Part shown: positions 16,472 to 26,544 of the stretch, piece after piece
How the letters are laid out: each line of letters opens with the position of its first letter
How positions within the stretch are numbered: position 1 is the stretch's first letter
From: Ostreococcus lucimarinus CCE9901
Lineage: Eukaryota; Chlorophyta; Mamiellophyceae; Mamiellales; Bathycoccaceae
NCBI RefSeq assembly: GCF_000092065.1
Contig: NC_009369.1
Location: 372,001 to 436,000 of the forward strand
DNA length: 64,000 nucleotides
Reading direction: 5' to 3'
Position numbers and translations under genes: made by a program
The notes under the pieces: generated by a model
Database searches by the model: none
What the model saw: only the letters and a program-made list of their open reading frames with translations
Told to the model about the DNA's origin: nothing

Positions 16472-16550
16472 GATTCGCGCGATTCGCGCGATTCGCGATT
16501 CGCGATTCGCGTCGTCGCGTCGTCGCGTCGTCGCGTCGTCGCGTCGTCGC
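16472..16550. repeat. Short tandem repeats in divergent promoter region
   Basis: Two 9-base units GATTCGCGC and three 7-base units GATTCGC (16472-16510) are followed by five 8-base units GTCGTCGC (16511-16550). They fill most of the gap between the nucleotide-sugar-type transporter (minus strand) and the DEAD-box helicase (plus strand). They look like ordinary GC-rich microsatellite expansion and could vary between strains. Confidence 0.85.
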
Positions 16551-16623
16551 GACGCGCGCGCGAGTGTCGATTCGCGTCGCGTTTGACGCGCGCGTCGGTG
16601 CGCGCCGAACCGAATCGTCAGAC

Positions 16624-18717
16624 ATGCGCGCGACGCCCGCGATTCGCGCGCTCCCGTCGGCGTCGGCGCGCGCGTCGGCGAGCGCGTCGGCGCCTCGCGC
16701 GGTCGATCGCGCGCGACGCGCGGTTCGATCGACGGCGCGCGGCGCGAGAGACGGCGCGCGAGCGATGGCGGCGGCGACGCGCGTGTCGCGCGCGACGGCG
16801 CGAGAGAGCGCGAGAGGTGCGCGCGCGCTCGCGAGAGGGACGTGGGACGACGCGCGCGCGATTCGCGCGCTCGCGGGCGACGAACGGCGCGCGGGCGGCG
16901 CGGGGAGGGGGCGCGGGGTGGTGAGCGCGAGCGCGGCGAGCGGCGCGAGCGGCGCGAGCGAGCGAGAGGTGCGAGAAGGAGGGGGAGAGCGATCGCGCGC
17001 GAGATCTCGAACGCCGATGATGCTTAATACTGCGTTATCTTCCTTATTAGAGCGCCGCGACGGGTCTCTCGGGGCGCGGGCGCGGCGAAATCTGTGAGGC
17101 AACTCAACAACTACCTGAGGCGTTTGAGGTCGAGCGAGTTTTGATTTTAAGTTTTTTTTTGTGTTTTGGGCGGTCGAGAGGCGCGGACGAGGCGCGCGCG
17201 CGCTAGAGACTGACGATTCGCGTGCGTTTCTTGCGCAGATCGCTTCGGCGCAGACGGTGCACGCGAAGGTGCGGTGGGCGCTGAAGAATTTGGGATTCGA
17301 GACGCTGACGGAGATTCAAGCCGCCGCGGTGCCGGCGGCGGCGGAGAACAGCGACGTTGTCATCGCGGCGGAGACTGGGAGCGGTAAAACCTTGAGTTAT
17401 TTGATTCCGATTTGGAGTAATCTCCTCGAGCGCGGCGTCGGAGGACGAGACGACGACGACGGCTCGCGCGAGACGGGGGCGTTGATTTTATGCCCGAACG
17501 CGACGCTGTGCGAACAAGTCGCGCGCGTCGCGAATTCGCTCGTCGACGAGGGCACGGGCGAACCGCTGTTGCGAACGTACGCGCTGACGCCGGAAACGGG
17601 AACGCCGTTTCACGCCCCGGACGTGTACGTCACCACGCCGGCGCGCGCGGTGGACGACTTGTTACGATTTCGCGAGGGCGCGTGGCGACGCGGCTCGTTC
17701 AGTCCGACGGCGCGCACGCTTCGGCACGTCGTCTTCGACGAGGCCGACATGTTGTTTTCGGGAGGGTACTTGAAACCGCTCCGCATGTGCTTCGACGTGC
17801 TGTATCGCGAAGAAAAGCTCGCGAGCGAGGGGTTTTACCTCCCGGGCACTGGGAACGAGGACGCCGCCGCGGAGTGGGACGGCGACGTCGATCGCGACGC
17901 GTCGTCGTTCGAGCGGGATTGGCGCAAAGACCACGACGGCCCGCGGAAGCGTGGACCAGCGCTCGGAGGCAAGGGTAAAGTTGGTTTAGGTGACGGTAGA
18001 GACTTTAGACGACAGTACATCTTCGCCGCGGCGACGGTGATGAGCAACGGGAAGAAGACGCCGGGGGCGATGATCAAGTACGGCTTCCCTGACGCCAAGT
18101 GGATCGAGGGACGACGATTACACCGCTCCGTGGAGAGCGTGAATCAGACGTGGGTGGAAGCGACTTTGGAAACGCGCGCCATGGCGCTCGCGGACGCCGT
18201 CGGATTGACGTCCGCCGGCGCTTCGGCGGAGAAGACTATGATTTTCGTCAACACCGCGGCGGCGGCGGATGAAATCGCTCGCGAGTTCAACGCGCTCGGC
18301 TTGCGCGCCGCCGCGTTCCACGCCGACATGGCTTCGCACGAACGCGCCATGCGCCTGAAAGATTTCGCCGACGGCGTCATCACGGCGTTGGTGTGCACGG
18401 ACAGCGCGGCTCGAGGCGTGGACATTCCGGGCGTGACGCACGTCGTCCAAGCCGAATTCGCGGGCAACGCCGTCGATTATCTCCATCGCATCGGCCGCAC
18501 CGCGCGCGCGGGCGCTACCGGTCGCGTCACAAACATATGTTTACCCGGAAGCGCCGATCTCGTACGCGCCGTGCGCGACGCCGAGGCGAACGGCGATCCC
18601 GTCGAGAGCGCGTTCAGCCGAAAGCGATCGTTTCGCAAAAAAACCAAAAAATACGGCCCGTCCAGAAAAGGCGTCGCCGATCTCTCCCTCAGGCGCGCCC
18701 GCGATCAACGTTCGTAA
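16624..18717 (+). CDS. DEAD-box RNA helicase, predicted organellar, two exons
   Basis: Exons 16624-16968 and 17239-18717 join in phase 0 to give 607 residues. Exon 1 encodes an Arg/Ala/Ser-rich leader of 115 residues that looks like a plastid or mitochondrial targeting peptide. Exon 2 carries the helicase core: Q motif (FETLTEIQ), Walker A (AAETGSGKT), a TTPAR block, DEAD (VFDEADMLFSGGY), ARGVDIPG and HRIGRTARAG. It therefore has all motifs needed for ATP-dependent RNA unwinding. The C-terminus is basic (KRSFRKKTKKYG). Exon 2 has no ATG of its own before the Q motif, only a GTG at 17161, which supports the spliced model. Confidence 0.88.
16969..17238 (+). other. Helicase intron
   Basis: A 270-base intron, donor GAGAG|GTGCGA, branch-like AGACTGACGA about 25 bases before the acceptor TTGCGCAG. 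Phase 0 on both sides. It contains a short AT-rich patch around 17010-17160. Confidence 0.82.
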
Positions 18718-18832
18718 TGATTGTACATTTTATTTTCCGACGCGCCGCCGACTGAAAACTCCTTGAACGCGCCGACCGCACACGCCCGCGCACCGCGCCG
18801 CGGAGATGCCCGCGCGCGCGCCGCGCCGCGCG

Positions 18833-20920
18833 ATGGACGTCGACGCCCTCGACGTCGATCTGCGCGTGCCGGACGATCGCGAGGTGCGACGACGACGCGA
18901 CGGGACGCGACGAAACGCGACGCGACAGCTCGAGACGAATTTGAATTCGAAATTGAAACGAACGACTGACGACGCGATGCGACGCCGACGACAGGGCCTG
19001 ACGCGACGAGCGAAAGAATTGCGCGAGCTGCGAGCGACGCTGGCGCGGGAACTCGCGCGGCGACGGCGAGAGGCGTTCGGGGAGGATGACGAGACGGCGG
19101 CGCCGAGCGGCGCGAAGGAGGAGGAGGAGAACGACGACGACGACGACGTGAGAGGCGACGACGCGCGCGGTGAAGAATGCGTGTTCGAGGATGATGATGC
19201 GACGGTGCCGAACGCGCGATCGTTGTCGGATGGGGAGGAGTACGCGGCGGCGGTCGCGGCGGCGCTAGAACCGACGATTCCGCAGAGCGACGATTTCGCG
19301 GCGGCAGGCGACGATGGGGGCGACGATGGCGTCGACGCGCACGATGGGGGAGGGCGTTCGATACCCACGGTGCTCGATGAAGACGATGAGGCGTTGGCGA
19401 CGCTGGAGGCGTTGGGCGTGGCGAGCGAGAGCGAGACGCGCGGGACGGATTCGAAGAGGAAACGCGGGAGGATCGAGGAGACGCCGATGGCGGTGGGCGC
19501 GGACGAGGGCGTCGATGCGCGCGATCGCGTCGCGGAAAGCCCGGGACGGGTGTTGCGATTCAGCGTCGGGGCGAGTTTGGGGTTGGATGATGACGATCTC
19601 ATCGCCGCCGCGGAGGCGCGCGAACGCGCGGCGGCGACGCCCGCGAAGGACGCGTCGATGGCGTACGTGCGCGCCATGACGACTCGATTCGACGGTGGTG
19701 CGCCCGTTCGCGTCGTGTTTTCGGACACCATGCGCGGTGCGAACGCGGCTCAGCACTTGGTCGTCGTCGTGGAGACTTCGGGCGGCGCGTCGATGGACGC
19801 GTTGGTGTTTCGCGTCGACGTCGACGAGGCGACGTGCGTGGGCTCGTGTTCGCTGCACGAGACGCGCAGTTCGCCGAGTCAGCGTGCGACGCGCCGGCGT
19901 CCGTCCATCGGCGCCACCGCGAGCGCCGCATCGGCGCCGCCGAGCCCGGACGCCGTGCGCGTGAGTCCGAACGGGCGTTTCGTCTTCGCGGCGCACGCCG
20001 AAGACGGCGTGCGTTTGCTCGCCGTGCGCGACGGCGACGCACCCGCGTCGAAGAACACGTCGACGTCCAGTGACGTGGTGAAACATCTGGGGTGTGGGTT
20101 CAAAGTGACGCGCGTGGCGACGACGATGGGGGAGTCTGGATTTCTTCTCGCCGCCGCGGGCGAACCGGGACGATGCGTCGTGTGGTCCTGGTCGGTGAAC
20201 GACGCTAACGACGACGAGTTCTTGCTCAAAGAACACGTGACTTGCGATGAGATGCCCGCGATGAACTATCGAGGCGTCGTGCCCAAGCCGGGCACTCCCA
20301 CGAGTCTGCAGTGGCTCGACGTCGATCGCAATCCAAAAATCGTCGCCGTCGTCGACGAAGGTTTGACCTACGTGTGGAACGTCTTGGAGAAGGCGCGCGA
20401 TCGCTCGTCGTACGCGATCGACCACGGCATTCGATCATTGATTCCGGTTCACTGCGAAGGCGTGCCATCGCGTGGCCCCGCCGAAGACGAGCCCTTGGCC
20501 GCAGTGGCGCTCGCGCGTCGCAAGCGCGCGCCGCTTTTGGATCTCGAGTCGAAAGACTCCTCCGACGACTCTCTGTCGAGCGAGCGCGGAGAATCGTGCG
20601 CGATCGGTGCCGCACTCATTCGTGTTCACGGTTTATCCATCGGCGAGTCGTTATTCGCCTCGGAGTCGTCCACGGCGGTATCGTTGGCGTGCGCGGGCGA
20701 AGACGCGTGCTTCGGCGCGCGAGACGGCGCGTTCGTCGCCTGGAACATAGCCACCGGCGAGTGCGCGCTCAAGGTGCTGCTCGCCGTACCGGCAAGTGGT
20801 GAACTCACCGACGACCAGGACCTCGCCGTGCGCTCGGTGGCGTGCGCTGAGAGGCACGTCGCCGCGTGTTGCGGCGACGGCGTCTTCGTCTTCGCCAAAT
20901 CCGCGCCGCGCGCGAGCTAA
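18833..20920 (+). CDS. Propeller-like protein with N-terminal coiled coil, unknown
   Basis: Exons 18833-18883 and 18995-20920 give 658 residues; an ATG nine codons earlier (18806) is also in frame. The first part is a basic helix (LTRRAKELRELRATLARELARRRRE), followed by acidic disordered sequence. The C-terminal half has repeated beta-rich segments such as VRVSPNGRFVFAAH, GFLLAAAGEPGRCVVWSW, IVAVVDEGLTYVWNV and DACFGARDGAFVAWNIATG, which look like WD40-type blades. I cannot name the family. Splicing is inferred from the donor GAG|GTGCGA, the motif ACTGAC and the acceptor GACAG. The 111-base intron is itself open in frame, so a longer read-through form is possible. Confidence 0.7.
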   Translation: MDVDALDVDLRVPDDREVRRRRDGTRRNATRQLETNLNSKLKRTTDDAMRRRRQGLTRRAKELRELRATLARELARRRREAFGEDDETAAPSGAKEEEENDDDDDVRGDDARGEECVFEDDDATVPNARSLSDGEEYAAAVAAALEPTIPQSDDFAAAGDDGGDDGVDAHDGGGRSIPTVLDEDDEALATLEALGVASESETRGTDSKRKRGRIEETPMAVGADEGVDARDRVAESPGRVLRFSVGASLGLDDDDLIAAAEARERAAATPAKDASMAYVRAMTTRFDGGAPVRVVFSDTMRGANAAQHLVVVVETSGGASMDALVFRVDVDEATCVGSCSLHETRSSPSQRATRRRPSIGATASAASAPPSPDAVRVSPNGRFVFAAHAEDGVRLLAVRDGDAPASKNTSTSSDVVKHLGCGFKVTRVATTMGESGFLLAAAGEPGRCVVWSWSVNDANDDEFLLKEHVTCDEMPAMNYRGVVPKPGTPTSLQWLDVDRNPKIVAVVDEGLTYVWNVLEKARDRSSYAIDHGIRSLIPVHCEGVPSRGPAEDEPLAAVALARRKRAPLLDLESKDSSDDSLSSERGESCAIGAALIRVHGLSIGESLFASESSTAVSLACAGEDACFGARDGAFVAWNIATGECALKVLLAVPASGELTDDQDLAVRSVACAERHVAACCGDGVFVFAKSAPRAS
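18884..18994 (+). other. Putative in-frame intron of the propeller-like gene
   Basis: 111 bases (37 codons, no stop). Donor GAG|GTGCGA, ACTGAC at 18965-18970, acceptor GACGACAG. It encodes only Arg/Thr-rich filler if translated. The signature equals that of the other introns here. Confidence 0.7.
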
Positions 20921-21071
20921 CGCTCGAGCCGACGCGCGCGAGTCGTTCGCGCGCGAATCGATCGATCGGCACCGCGTCGCCGTTTCCGCCGCCGCGATGG
21001 CGCAGCTCGTTGTATCTACAGATTTCGATAGAATTACACGCGGTTCCTCGTTTCTCCGCTCGCTCGCCAGC

Positions 21072-21605
21072 CTACCACACCGGCCGTCTCCCCGGCACGT
21101 CGTCCCCCGTCTGATTCGCGTCCGCGTACGCCAACTGCGACTTCTCCCTCAGCCAATACCGATCGCTCTTCGTCGGCTGATCCCAATTATCCTTCCTGCG
21201 CGCGAATCCCGAGCCGCGATCCCTCTCGTCAGTCGCCGTCCGCGCCGTCGTCGCCGCAAACCCTCGCGTCGTCGTCGCCGCGCCGCGATCCCGCCGCGTC
21301 GTCCGCCGCGCGCTCGCCGCCACGGCGAGTCCGCGCGCGCTCGCCGCGCGCGACCGCGTCGCGATCCGGAATCCCCGTCGACGCGCCGCCTCGGCGTCTC
21401 GCGCGCGCGCGCCGTCGTTCGCGCGCCGCGCGATCGTCATCGTCTTCATCGCGCGTCGGCGTCGTCTTCATCGCGCGCGTCGCGTCGCGCGCACGCACAG
21501 CGTCGCGCACTTCGCGCTCGTCTTCTCGAGGTGCTTCTCGAGCGCGCGCTGCCGCTCGACGCCGTCGTCGATGCCGCTCGCGATGAATCGCGTGAGAAAT
21601 CCCAT
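21072..21605 (-). CDS. Small spliced gene, 76-residue protein, unknown
   Basis: Exons 21499-21605 and 21072-21195 (reverse strand) join in phase to give 76 residues. The protein begins MGFLTRFIASGIDDGVERQR, continues as a helix with KHLEKTSAKCATL, and after the junction reads KDNWDQPTKSDRYWLREK and ends DDVPGRRPVW. Donor CT|GTGCGT, ACTGAC at 21228-21233 and acceptor CGCAG match the other introns, and the split Leu codon is restored. The short amphipathic N-terminus could target mitochondria, and the size is like that of small respiratory-complex subunits, but I recognise no family. The start nearly coincides with the first ATG on the opposite strand. Confidence 0.72.
21196..21498 (-). other. 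Intron of the 76-residue gene
   Basis: 303 bases on the reverse strand, donor GTGCGT, branch-like CGACTGACGAG, acceptor GCGCAG. Without splicing the second exon can only be read with an Arg-rich low-complexity leader. Confidence 0.75.
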
Positions 21606-21639
21606 GGCGCGTCGGTCTGTGACGGCACAGCGTCGCGCG

Positions 21640-24090
21640 ATGCTCGACGAGGCGCGCGACGCGCGCGCGAGCGTCGACGCGCGCGTTCGCGCGTGCGCGG
21701 CGACGCTCGAGCGGTGCGCGCGCGGCGACGACGAGAGCGACGCGCGATGGCGCGCGCGGTGTCGAGACATTTGTGAAAAAATGACGCGCGCGTGCGCGCC
21801 GACGACGCGCGACGACGGCGAGTGCCGCGCGAGGATGCTCGAGTGCGCGTTCGCGGCGTGCGCGGCGACGGGAGGGCGGTGCGAGCGCGGGCGCGCGGCG
21901 GTGGAGGCGTTGGCGGCGGCGGCGCGCGGGGACGGCGAACGCGCGAGCGACGCGCTGGACGCGCTGTCGAGGACGACGATCGGAGCGTGGGACGAGGCGA
22001 GCGATGCGATGGTGCGTCGAAGCGTCGCGGACGCGGCGTTCGGGGCGATGGAGACGGCGATCGGGGCGGGCGGGAGGACGTGGGCGCGGGCGACGAGCGC
22101 GCTGTGTCGAACGGCGGCGCGGTTGGACGCGCGCGATACGGAGGATGGGAAACGGTACCTCGACGAATCGTTGCGGCTGCTCGAGACGAGGGAGAGCGAG
22201 CGCGGGAGTGGGGACGCGGACGCGCGCGCGAGAGCGGCGATGTGCGCGCGATTGAGCGGCGCGCGGGTGTTGGGATCGATGGGCTCGGCGGCGAAGGAGA
22301 GCGCGAGAGGCGCGTTCGACGAGACGGGCGCGCTTCGAGGCGAGTTCTTCGCGCGCGCCGTTCCCGCGCTGTTGGAACATTCGTATAAAGATAAAGCGGG
22401 AAGCGTGCGGCGGGCGTGCGCGGAGGCGCTCGGGCGCGTGGGAGGGTTGAAGACGACGGACGTTCGCCAGCTCGGACGCGCGTTGGGCGATAAGCGCGAC
22501 GACGTGCGAACGGCGGCGACGCGGTCAGTCGGCGCGCAGGGTGGAGTGGCGAAGTTTTTAGTGCCCAAACTCGTCGAGAACGCGAGGCGCGATGATCCAG
22601 AGTTGCGTCAAACCACGTGCGAGGCGCTGGAGAGCGTGTGGAAAGGACGCCAAGGCGATCCCGCGCAAGACGGTTCGGAGGACGTTCTTTTGTTTCAAAC
22701 CGCGGAGTGTATGGGCGAACTCACGAATGATGCAGACGCTGGCGTGCGCGCGGCGGCGACGAGGTGCTTAGGTCACCTTCGAGGCGCCGCGGCGGCGAAA
22801 GTGAGCTTGATTAACAAGCGCGTAGACGATAGCGATGAAGGCGTGCGAGACGCCGCGGCGGAGACTTTAATCAAGCTCGGATTCATCAATCCGAGCACGG
22901 GCACGCTACGAAACAAGGGCAACTACCGCACGTCAAAGTTTTCGGCGAATAAAAACTTATTCGCCGTCCTGACTGGCAAGCAAGATTCCCTCGCGACGAC
23001 GTCGCGCGTCAACGTTCCCGCGGGAGCCATCGTGCGCGTGTGGTGGCCTCTGGATGAGTGCTACTACGAAGCAAAGGTCAAGGGATACGACAAGTCAACG
23101 CGCAAGTACAGGCTTCTATACCTAGACGACAACGTAGAAGAAGAGGTGAACTTTAGGAAGGAAAAGGTTGACTTGAAGCACAAGCCGACGAAGAACGCCA
23201 GGGCGACGTGGATCCCGTGCGGCGCGGTGCAGCGCAAGCCAAAGTCGAAGGACAAGGATCAACCAAAACACAAAATAGCGCGAAAGCGATCGTCGGCGAC
23301 GAGCGCGTGGGTGGATTACGACGCCGAAGAGCAAAAACGGATCGGTCGCGAAGCGCTCGTCGGTCGTCGAATGAAAGTTTGGTGGCCAGACGACAAGGCG
23401 TGGTACGCCGGCGAGATTCGTCGCTTCAGCGCCGACACGGGCAAGTATACGGTGTTTTACTTCGAGGACGGCGAAGAGGAAGATTTAGATTTCGACAAAG
23501 AAGAGCGCGCGCCAAAGATTTACGAACCTGTTCAAGACGAATCCGCGACGCCTACGATTCACGGTTTGGAACCGCGGCGACTGCCCGTTCGCTCTGGCGA
23601 AAAGGACGCGCTGTACGAACCGGGATGTTTCCGCGGGAGCGAGTGCTGCAGCTTCGTGAACGAAGAGGGCGAGAAAACAACAATGTTGTGCTCGGACTTT
23701 GACAAAATGTACGGCGGCGGAAGTCGCTGGCGACGTTCCATCGTCGTGACTTCCGAAACCGGCGCCGAGCCGATTGACACCTTCTTCCGCGTCAACGGCG
23801 AGCGCTGGGGGAACGCCGTCTTAGGTTATGAGTTCGATATGGACGTCGCCGTCGACATGCGAGACTTTCCCGTCGATCGACAGCCCGTCGAACCGTCTTG
23901 GCAACGCGTGAAAATCATCTCGTACAACCCGACGAGCGGCGAGCACCAATGCGTCGACATCAAGGACGACGGCGAGCCCGATCCCAGTCGCGCCGTGTGG
24001 CTTCCGCTCTGCATGCAACGCACGCGCGCGCGCGCCGCCGCCGACGACGACGACGGTGAAGATTCGATTTCTGACATCATTAGTTCATAG
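21640..24090 (+). CDS. HEAT-repeat protein with two Tudor-like domains
   Basis: About 816 residues from the Met at 21640. The N-terminal half is all-helical with HEAT-like units (SVRRACAEALGRVGG, DDVRTAATRSVGAQG, AGVRAAATRCLGHLRG, EGVRDAAAETLIKLG). Two Tudor-like barrels follow at about residues 462-510 (VRVWWPLDECYYEAKVKGYD) and 574-624 (MKVWWPDDKAWYAGEIRRF), with conserved Trp/Tyr residues and an acidic EEE or EEED end. HEAT plus Tudor occurs in plant PDS5-type cohesin factors, where Tudor domains read histone methylation. The C-terminus is acidic. Earlier in-frame ATGs (21571, 21604) overlap the divergent small gene, so the start is uncertain. Confidence 0.78.
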   Translation: MLDEARDARASVDARVRACAATLERCARGDDESDARWRARCRDICEKMTRACAPTTRDDGECRARMLECAFAACAATGGRCERGRAAVEALAAAARGDGERASDALDALSRTTIGAWDEASDAMVRRSVADAAFGAMETAIGAGGRTWARATSALCRTAARLDARDTEDGKRYLDESLRLLETRESERGSGDADARARAAMCARLSGARVLGSMGSAAKESARGAFDETGALRGEFFARAVPALLEHSYKDKAGSVRRACAEALGRVGGLKTTDVRQLGRALGDKRDDVRTAATRSVGAQGGVAKFLVPKLVENARRDDPELRQTTCEALESVWKGRQGDPAQDGSEDVLLFQTAECMGELTNDADAGVRAAATRCLGHLRGAAAAKVSLINKRVDDSDEGVRDAAAETLIKLGFINPSTGTLRNKGNYRTSKFSANKNLFAVLTGKQDSLATTSRVNVPAGAIVRVWWPLDECYYEAKVKGYDKSTRKYRLLYLDDNVEEEVNFRKEKVDLKHKPTKNARATWIPCGAVQRKPKSKDKDQPKHKIARKRSSATSAWVDYDAEEQKRIGREALVGRRMKVWWPDDKAWYAGEIRRFSADTGKYTVFYFEDGEEEDLDFDKEERAPKIYEPVQDESATPTIHGLEPRRLPVRSGEKDALYEPGCFRGSECCSFVNEEGEKTTMLCSDFDKMYGGGSRWRRSIVVTSETGAEPIDTFFRVNGERWGNAVLGYEFDMDVAVDMRDFPVDRQPVEPSWQRVKIISYNPTSGEHQCVDIKDDGEPDPSRAVWLPLCMQRTRARAAADDDDGEDSISDIISS

Positions 24091-24263
24091 AATTTTGTAA
24101 CTCTGCGCCTCCCGCGAGCGCGTCGCCCGCACTCACCGACGCGACGTCTTGAAACCGCGACGCCGCGCGCGCAAAGCTCAACGAAAACGCATCCGCGCCA
24201 TCGGCGTCGCGTTTTTGGTCGTTCTCGCCGCGCGCGCGCCGCATTCCCTCGCGCCGTCGCGTC

Positions 24264-25889
24264 ATGCACAAAACCTGCGCCTTCCAACGAACGCTCGCGC
24301 GCGGCGTCCTCACGGCGCGCGCGCCGCGAACGAGCGCGGACGCACCGCGCTCGAGTCGTAGAATCACCGCGCACGCGCAGACGCGCCGCGAGTCCCATCG
24401 GAAAGTCGATGGGAACGGTGGCAAGGATTACGCGCAAGTCCGGCACCAACCAGATCCGAGCGCGCATCCGACGCACTTGATTCCGGATGATTTACGCGCG
24501 CCCGACGTCGACGACGCGCGGAAAAAGAAACCAGTGGCGATTGTTTTGGCGTACGTCGGGCAAGGGTACAAAGGGAACACGCACAACGCGCAGGCGCCGC
24601 GAGGGACGACGGTGGACGACGTCGTCGAGGACGCGCTCTTCGCGTGGGGCGGGATTTTAATGCCAAATTATCGCAGTCGCGGGTTGCAGCGGTTGAAGTG
24701 GAGTCGGAGCAGTCGCACGGATAAAGGAGTGAGTTCGTTGTGCACGGTGGTGAGTTTGCGGGCGGAGATCGATCCGGAGGTGTGGACGAAGGACGTCGAG
24801 GCGAGGGAGACGGCGAGAGAAATCACGAAACATTTGCCAGAAGACGTGGAGTGTTTCGCGGTGTACAACACGCCGAAATCGTTTCAAGCGCGAAGAGAGT
24901 GCATCATGCGCACGTACGAGTACTTGCTTCCGGCGCGGGTGTTAGATTTAGAGCGCGGTGTGCTCGATGCGAGCGATGCCGAGCGATTGGAACTGTTTTC
25001 AAAGGCGCTCGCGGCGTTCGTCGGCGCGCACCCGTTTCACAATTATACGAAACGGAAGCAGTACACGCGAGAGGCGATAGGAAAGTACAGCGCGAAACGG
25101 CGAGACGCGCGCGGTAAGTTGGCATGGAAAGGGCAAGAGGGTGCGGTCATGGACGATGGATCGGACGAAGACGTGGAAGGGGAGCACGGCGAGGAGGACG
25201 AGGAGGAGAACGTCGTCGCGTCGACGTCCGCCGCCGAACACGACGACGGGTTTCCAAAACACGTCGGTGAACGCAGGCGAGGCACGTATTGGTTGTACGA
25301 AAGCGACCCGAACGACAAAATCGGCCCGTCGCACTTTCGAAGGATTCACAACTTTACCGCGGGCGCGGATGTCGAGCGTATGGAAATCACGAACGACGAC
25401 GGATCGAAGACGACGAGCGAACCGTTTATTCGCGTCTCCGTTCGAGGGGAGTCGTTCATGCTGTACCAGATTCGCAAAATGATCGCCAGCGCCGTGGCGG
25501 TGAGTCTCGGTCATTGTCCACTCGAGTTCCTTCCCGCGTCGCTCTCTCGACCGTGCCGCGCGGCGATGCCGCTCGCGCCCGCGTCCACGCTCTACCTCTA
25601 CGACGTCGAATTCATGAAGTTTCGCGTCAATCACGACCCGTCGCAGCCGAACCGTTTAGAACGGCTCGAGCCGTCCGAGAGCGTGCGCGCGGACTTGGCG
25701 CGTTTCCAACGCGAAAAGCTCGAGCCCGCGCTCGCGCCCGCGCTGCTGAACGACGAATGGGACGACTTTAAGGAAAACTTGAAGCAAGGCAACGTCACGC
25801 CCGAGCTCTCGCGCGACATCTTAGCCGCGTACGAGACGTACAAGGCGAACAGAGACGAGGCGCGCGCGTTACAGGACGCCGAAGAAGCC

Positions 25890-25923
<34 letters not shown>

Positions 25924-25934
25924 ATTCGCCATGA
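24264..25934 (+). CDS. PUS1: tRNA pseudouridine synthase, TruA/PUS1 family
   Basis: A 556-residue protein. After a basic leader comes the TruA core: KPVAIVLAYVGQGYKGN (the PUS1-type first strand), then SRSSRTDKGVSSLCTVV with the catalytic Asp153. Later elements are FVGAHPFHNYTKRK and FMLYQIRKMIASAVAV, both typical of eukaryotic PUS1. The enzyme isomerises uridines in tRNA and other RNAs. An acidic insert (DDGSDEDVEGEHGEEDEEE) sits mid-protein. The C-terminus is a poly-Ala run encoded by a GCG/GCC microsatellite at about 25888-25921. It precedes, tail to tail, the small thylakoid-type gene. Confidence 0.92.
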
Positions 25935-26025
25935 TAAAAGCGGCGCGCGCGGTACACATTAATATTTCAACATCGCTCTCTAGCCGTCGACGAAGCGACG
26001 AAGCGACCGACTCCTCGACATCGCT

Positions 26026-26478
26026 CTACTGCAACACCGAGTCCAGCGAGTGATTACCCGTGACGACGACCCACAGCGCCCCCAGCGCCGCGCTCACGAT
26101 GATCGCGTCGAGCCACAGCGGCACCTCTTGCCGAAGCGCCGTCGTCACCAGACGATACGCCACCAGCGGCGAAGCCAAATCCACCGCCAAATCCGGCGTC
26201 TGATACGCGTAATCCTCCTCCGCGAACGACGGCGCGCCCGCGAATCCATCGCCGCCGCCCACCGCGAACGATGCCGCGCCCGCGACGTCCGCGTGCGCCA
26301 GCGCGAGCGTCGCGAGCGCGCACGCGCGCGTCACCGCGCGAATCTTCATCTTCACCGCCGCGTCCCGGTCGCCGTCGGGCGCCGCGCGCGCGCGCGTCGC
26401 GCGCCGACGACGCGCGCGCGTCGTCCGGCGCGCGCCGACCGACGCGCGCGCGTCCGCGCGGCGCGCGGCGAGCGCCAT
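26026..26478 (-). CDS. Small predicted thylakoid protein, unknown
   Basis: 150 residues from the Met at 26478. The N-terminus is strongly Arg/Ala-rich (plastid transit type). A hydrophobic stretch with an Ala-x-Ala site follows (ACALATLALAHADVAGAA), as in a bipartite signal for the thylakoid lumen or membrane. The mature part would be about 80 residues, with one C-terminal helix (LWLDAIIVSAALGALWVVV) and a short tail NHSLDSVLQ. I cannot match it to a known photosystem subunit. The frame continues upstream to 26649, but that would overlap the first exon of the divergent SF3A3 gene. Confidence 0.6.
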   Translation of the reverse strand: MALAARRADARASVGARRTTRARRRRATRARAAPDGDRDAAVKMKIRAVTRACALATLALAHADVAGAASFAVGGGDGFAGAPSFAEEDYAYQTPDLAVDLASPLVAYRLVTTALRQEVPLWLDAIIVSAALGALWVVVTGNHSLDSVLQ

Positions 26479-26544
26479 CGCGTCGCGAAGTCGCGCTCGT
26501 TGGATGCCGGCCGCGTCGCCATCGCGCGACGCGCGGCGCGCGTC

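Noticed and set aside
17161-17238. Helicase start at GTG 17161
   Set aside because: No ATG, and the segment has the branch motif and acceptor of an intron. Joining to the exon starting at 16624 gives a phase-correct protein with a targeting leader.
21229-22568. Two long reverse-strand frames over the HEAT-Tudor gene
   Set aside because: Compositionally biased, no recognisable motif. Only the last part of one of them (21499-21605) is real, as exon 1 of the 76-residue gene.
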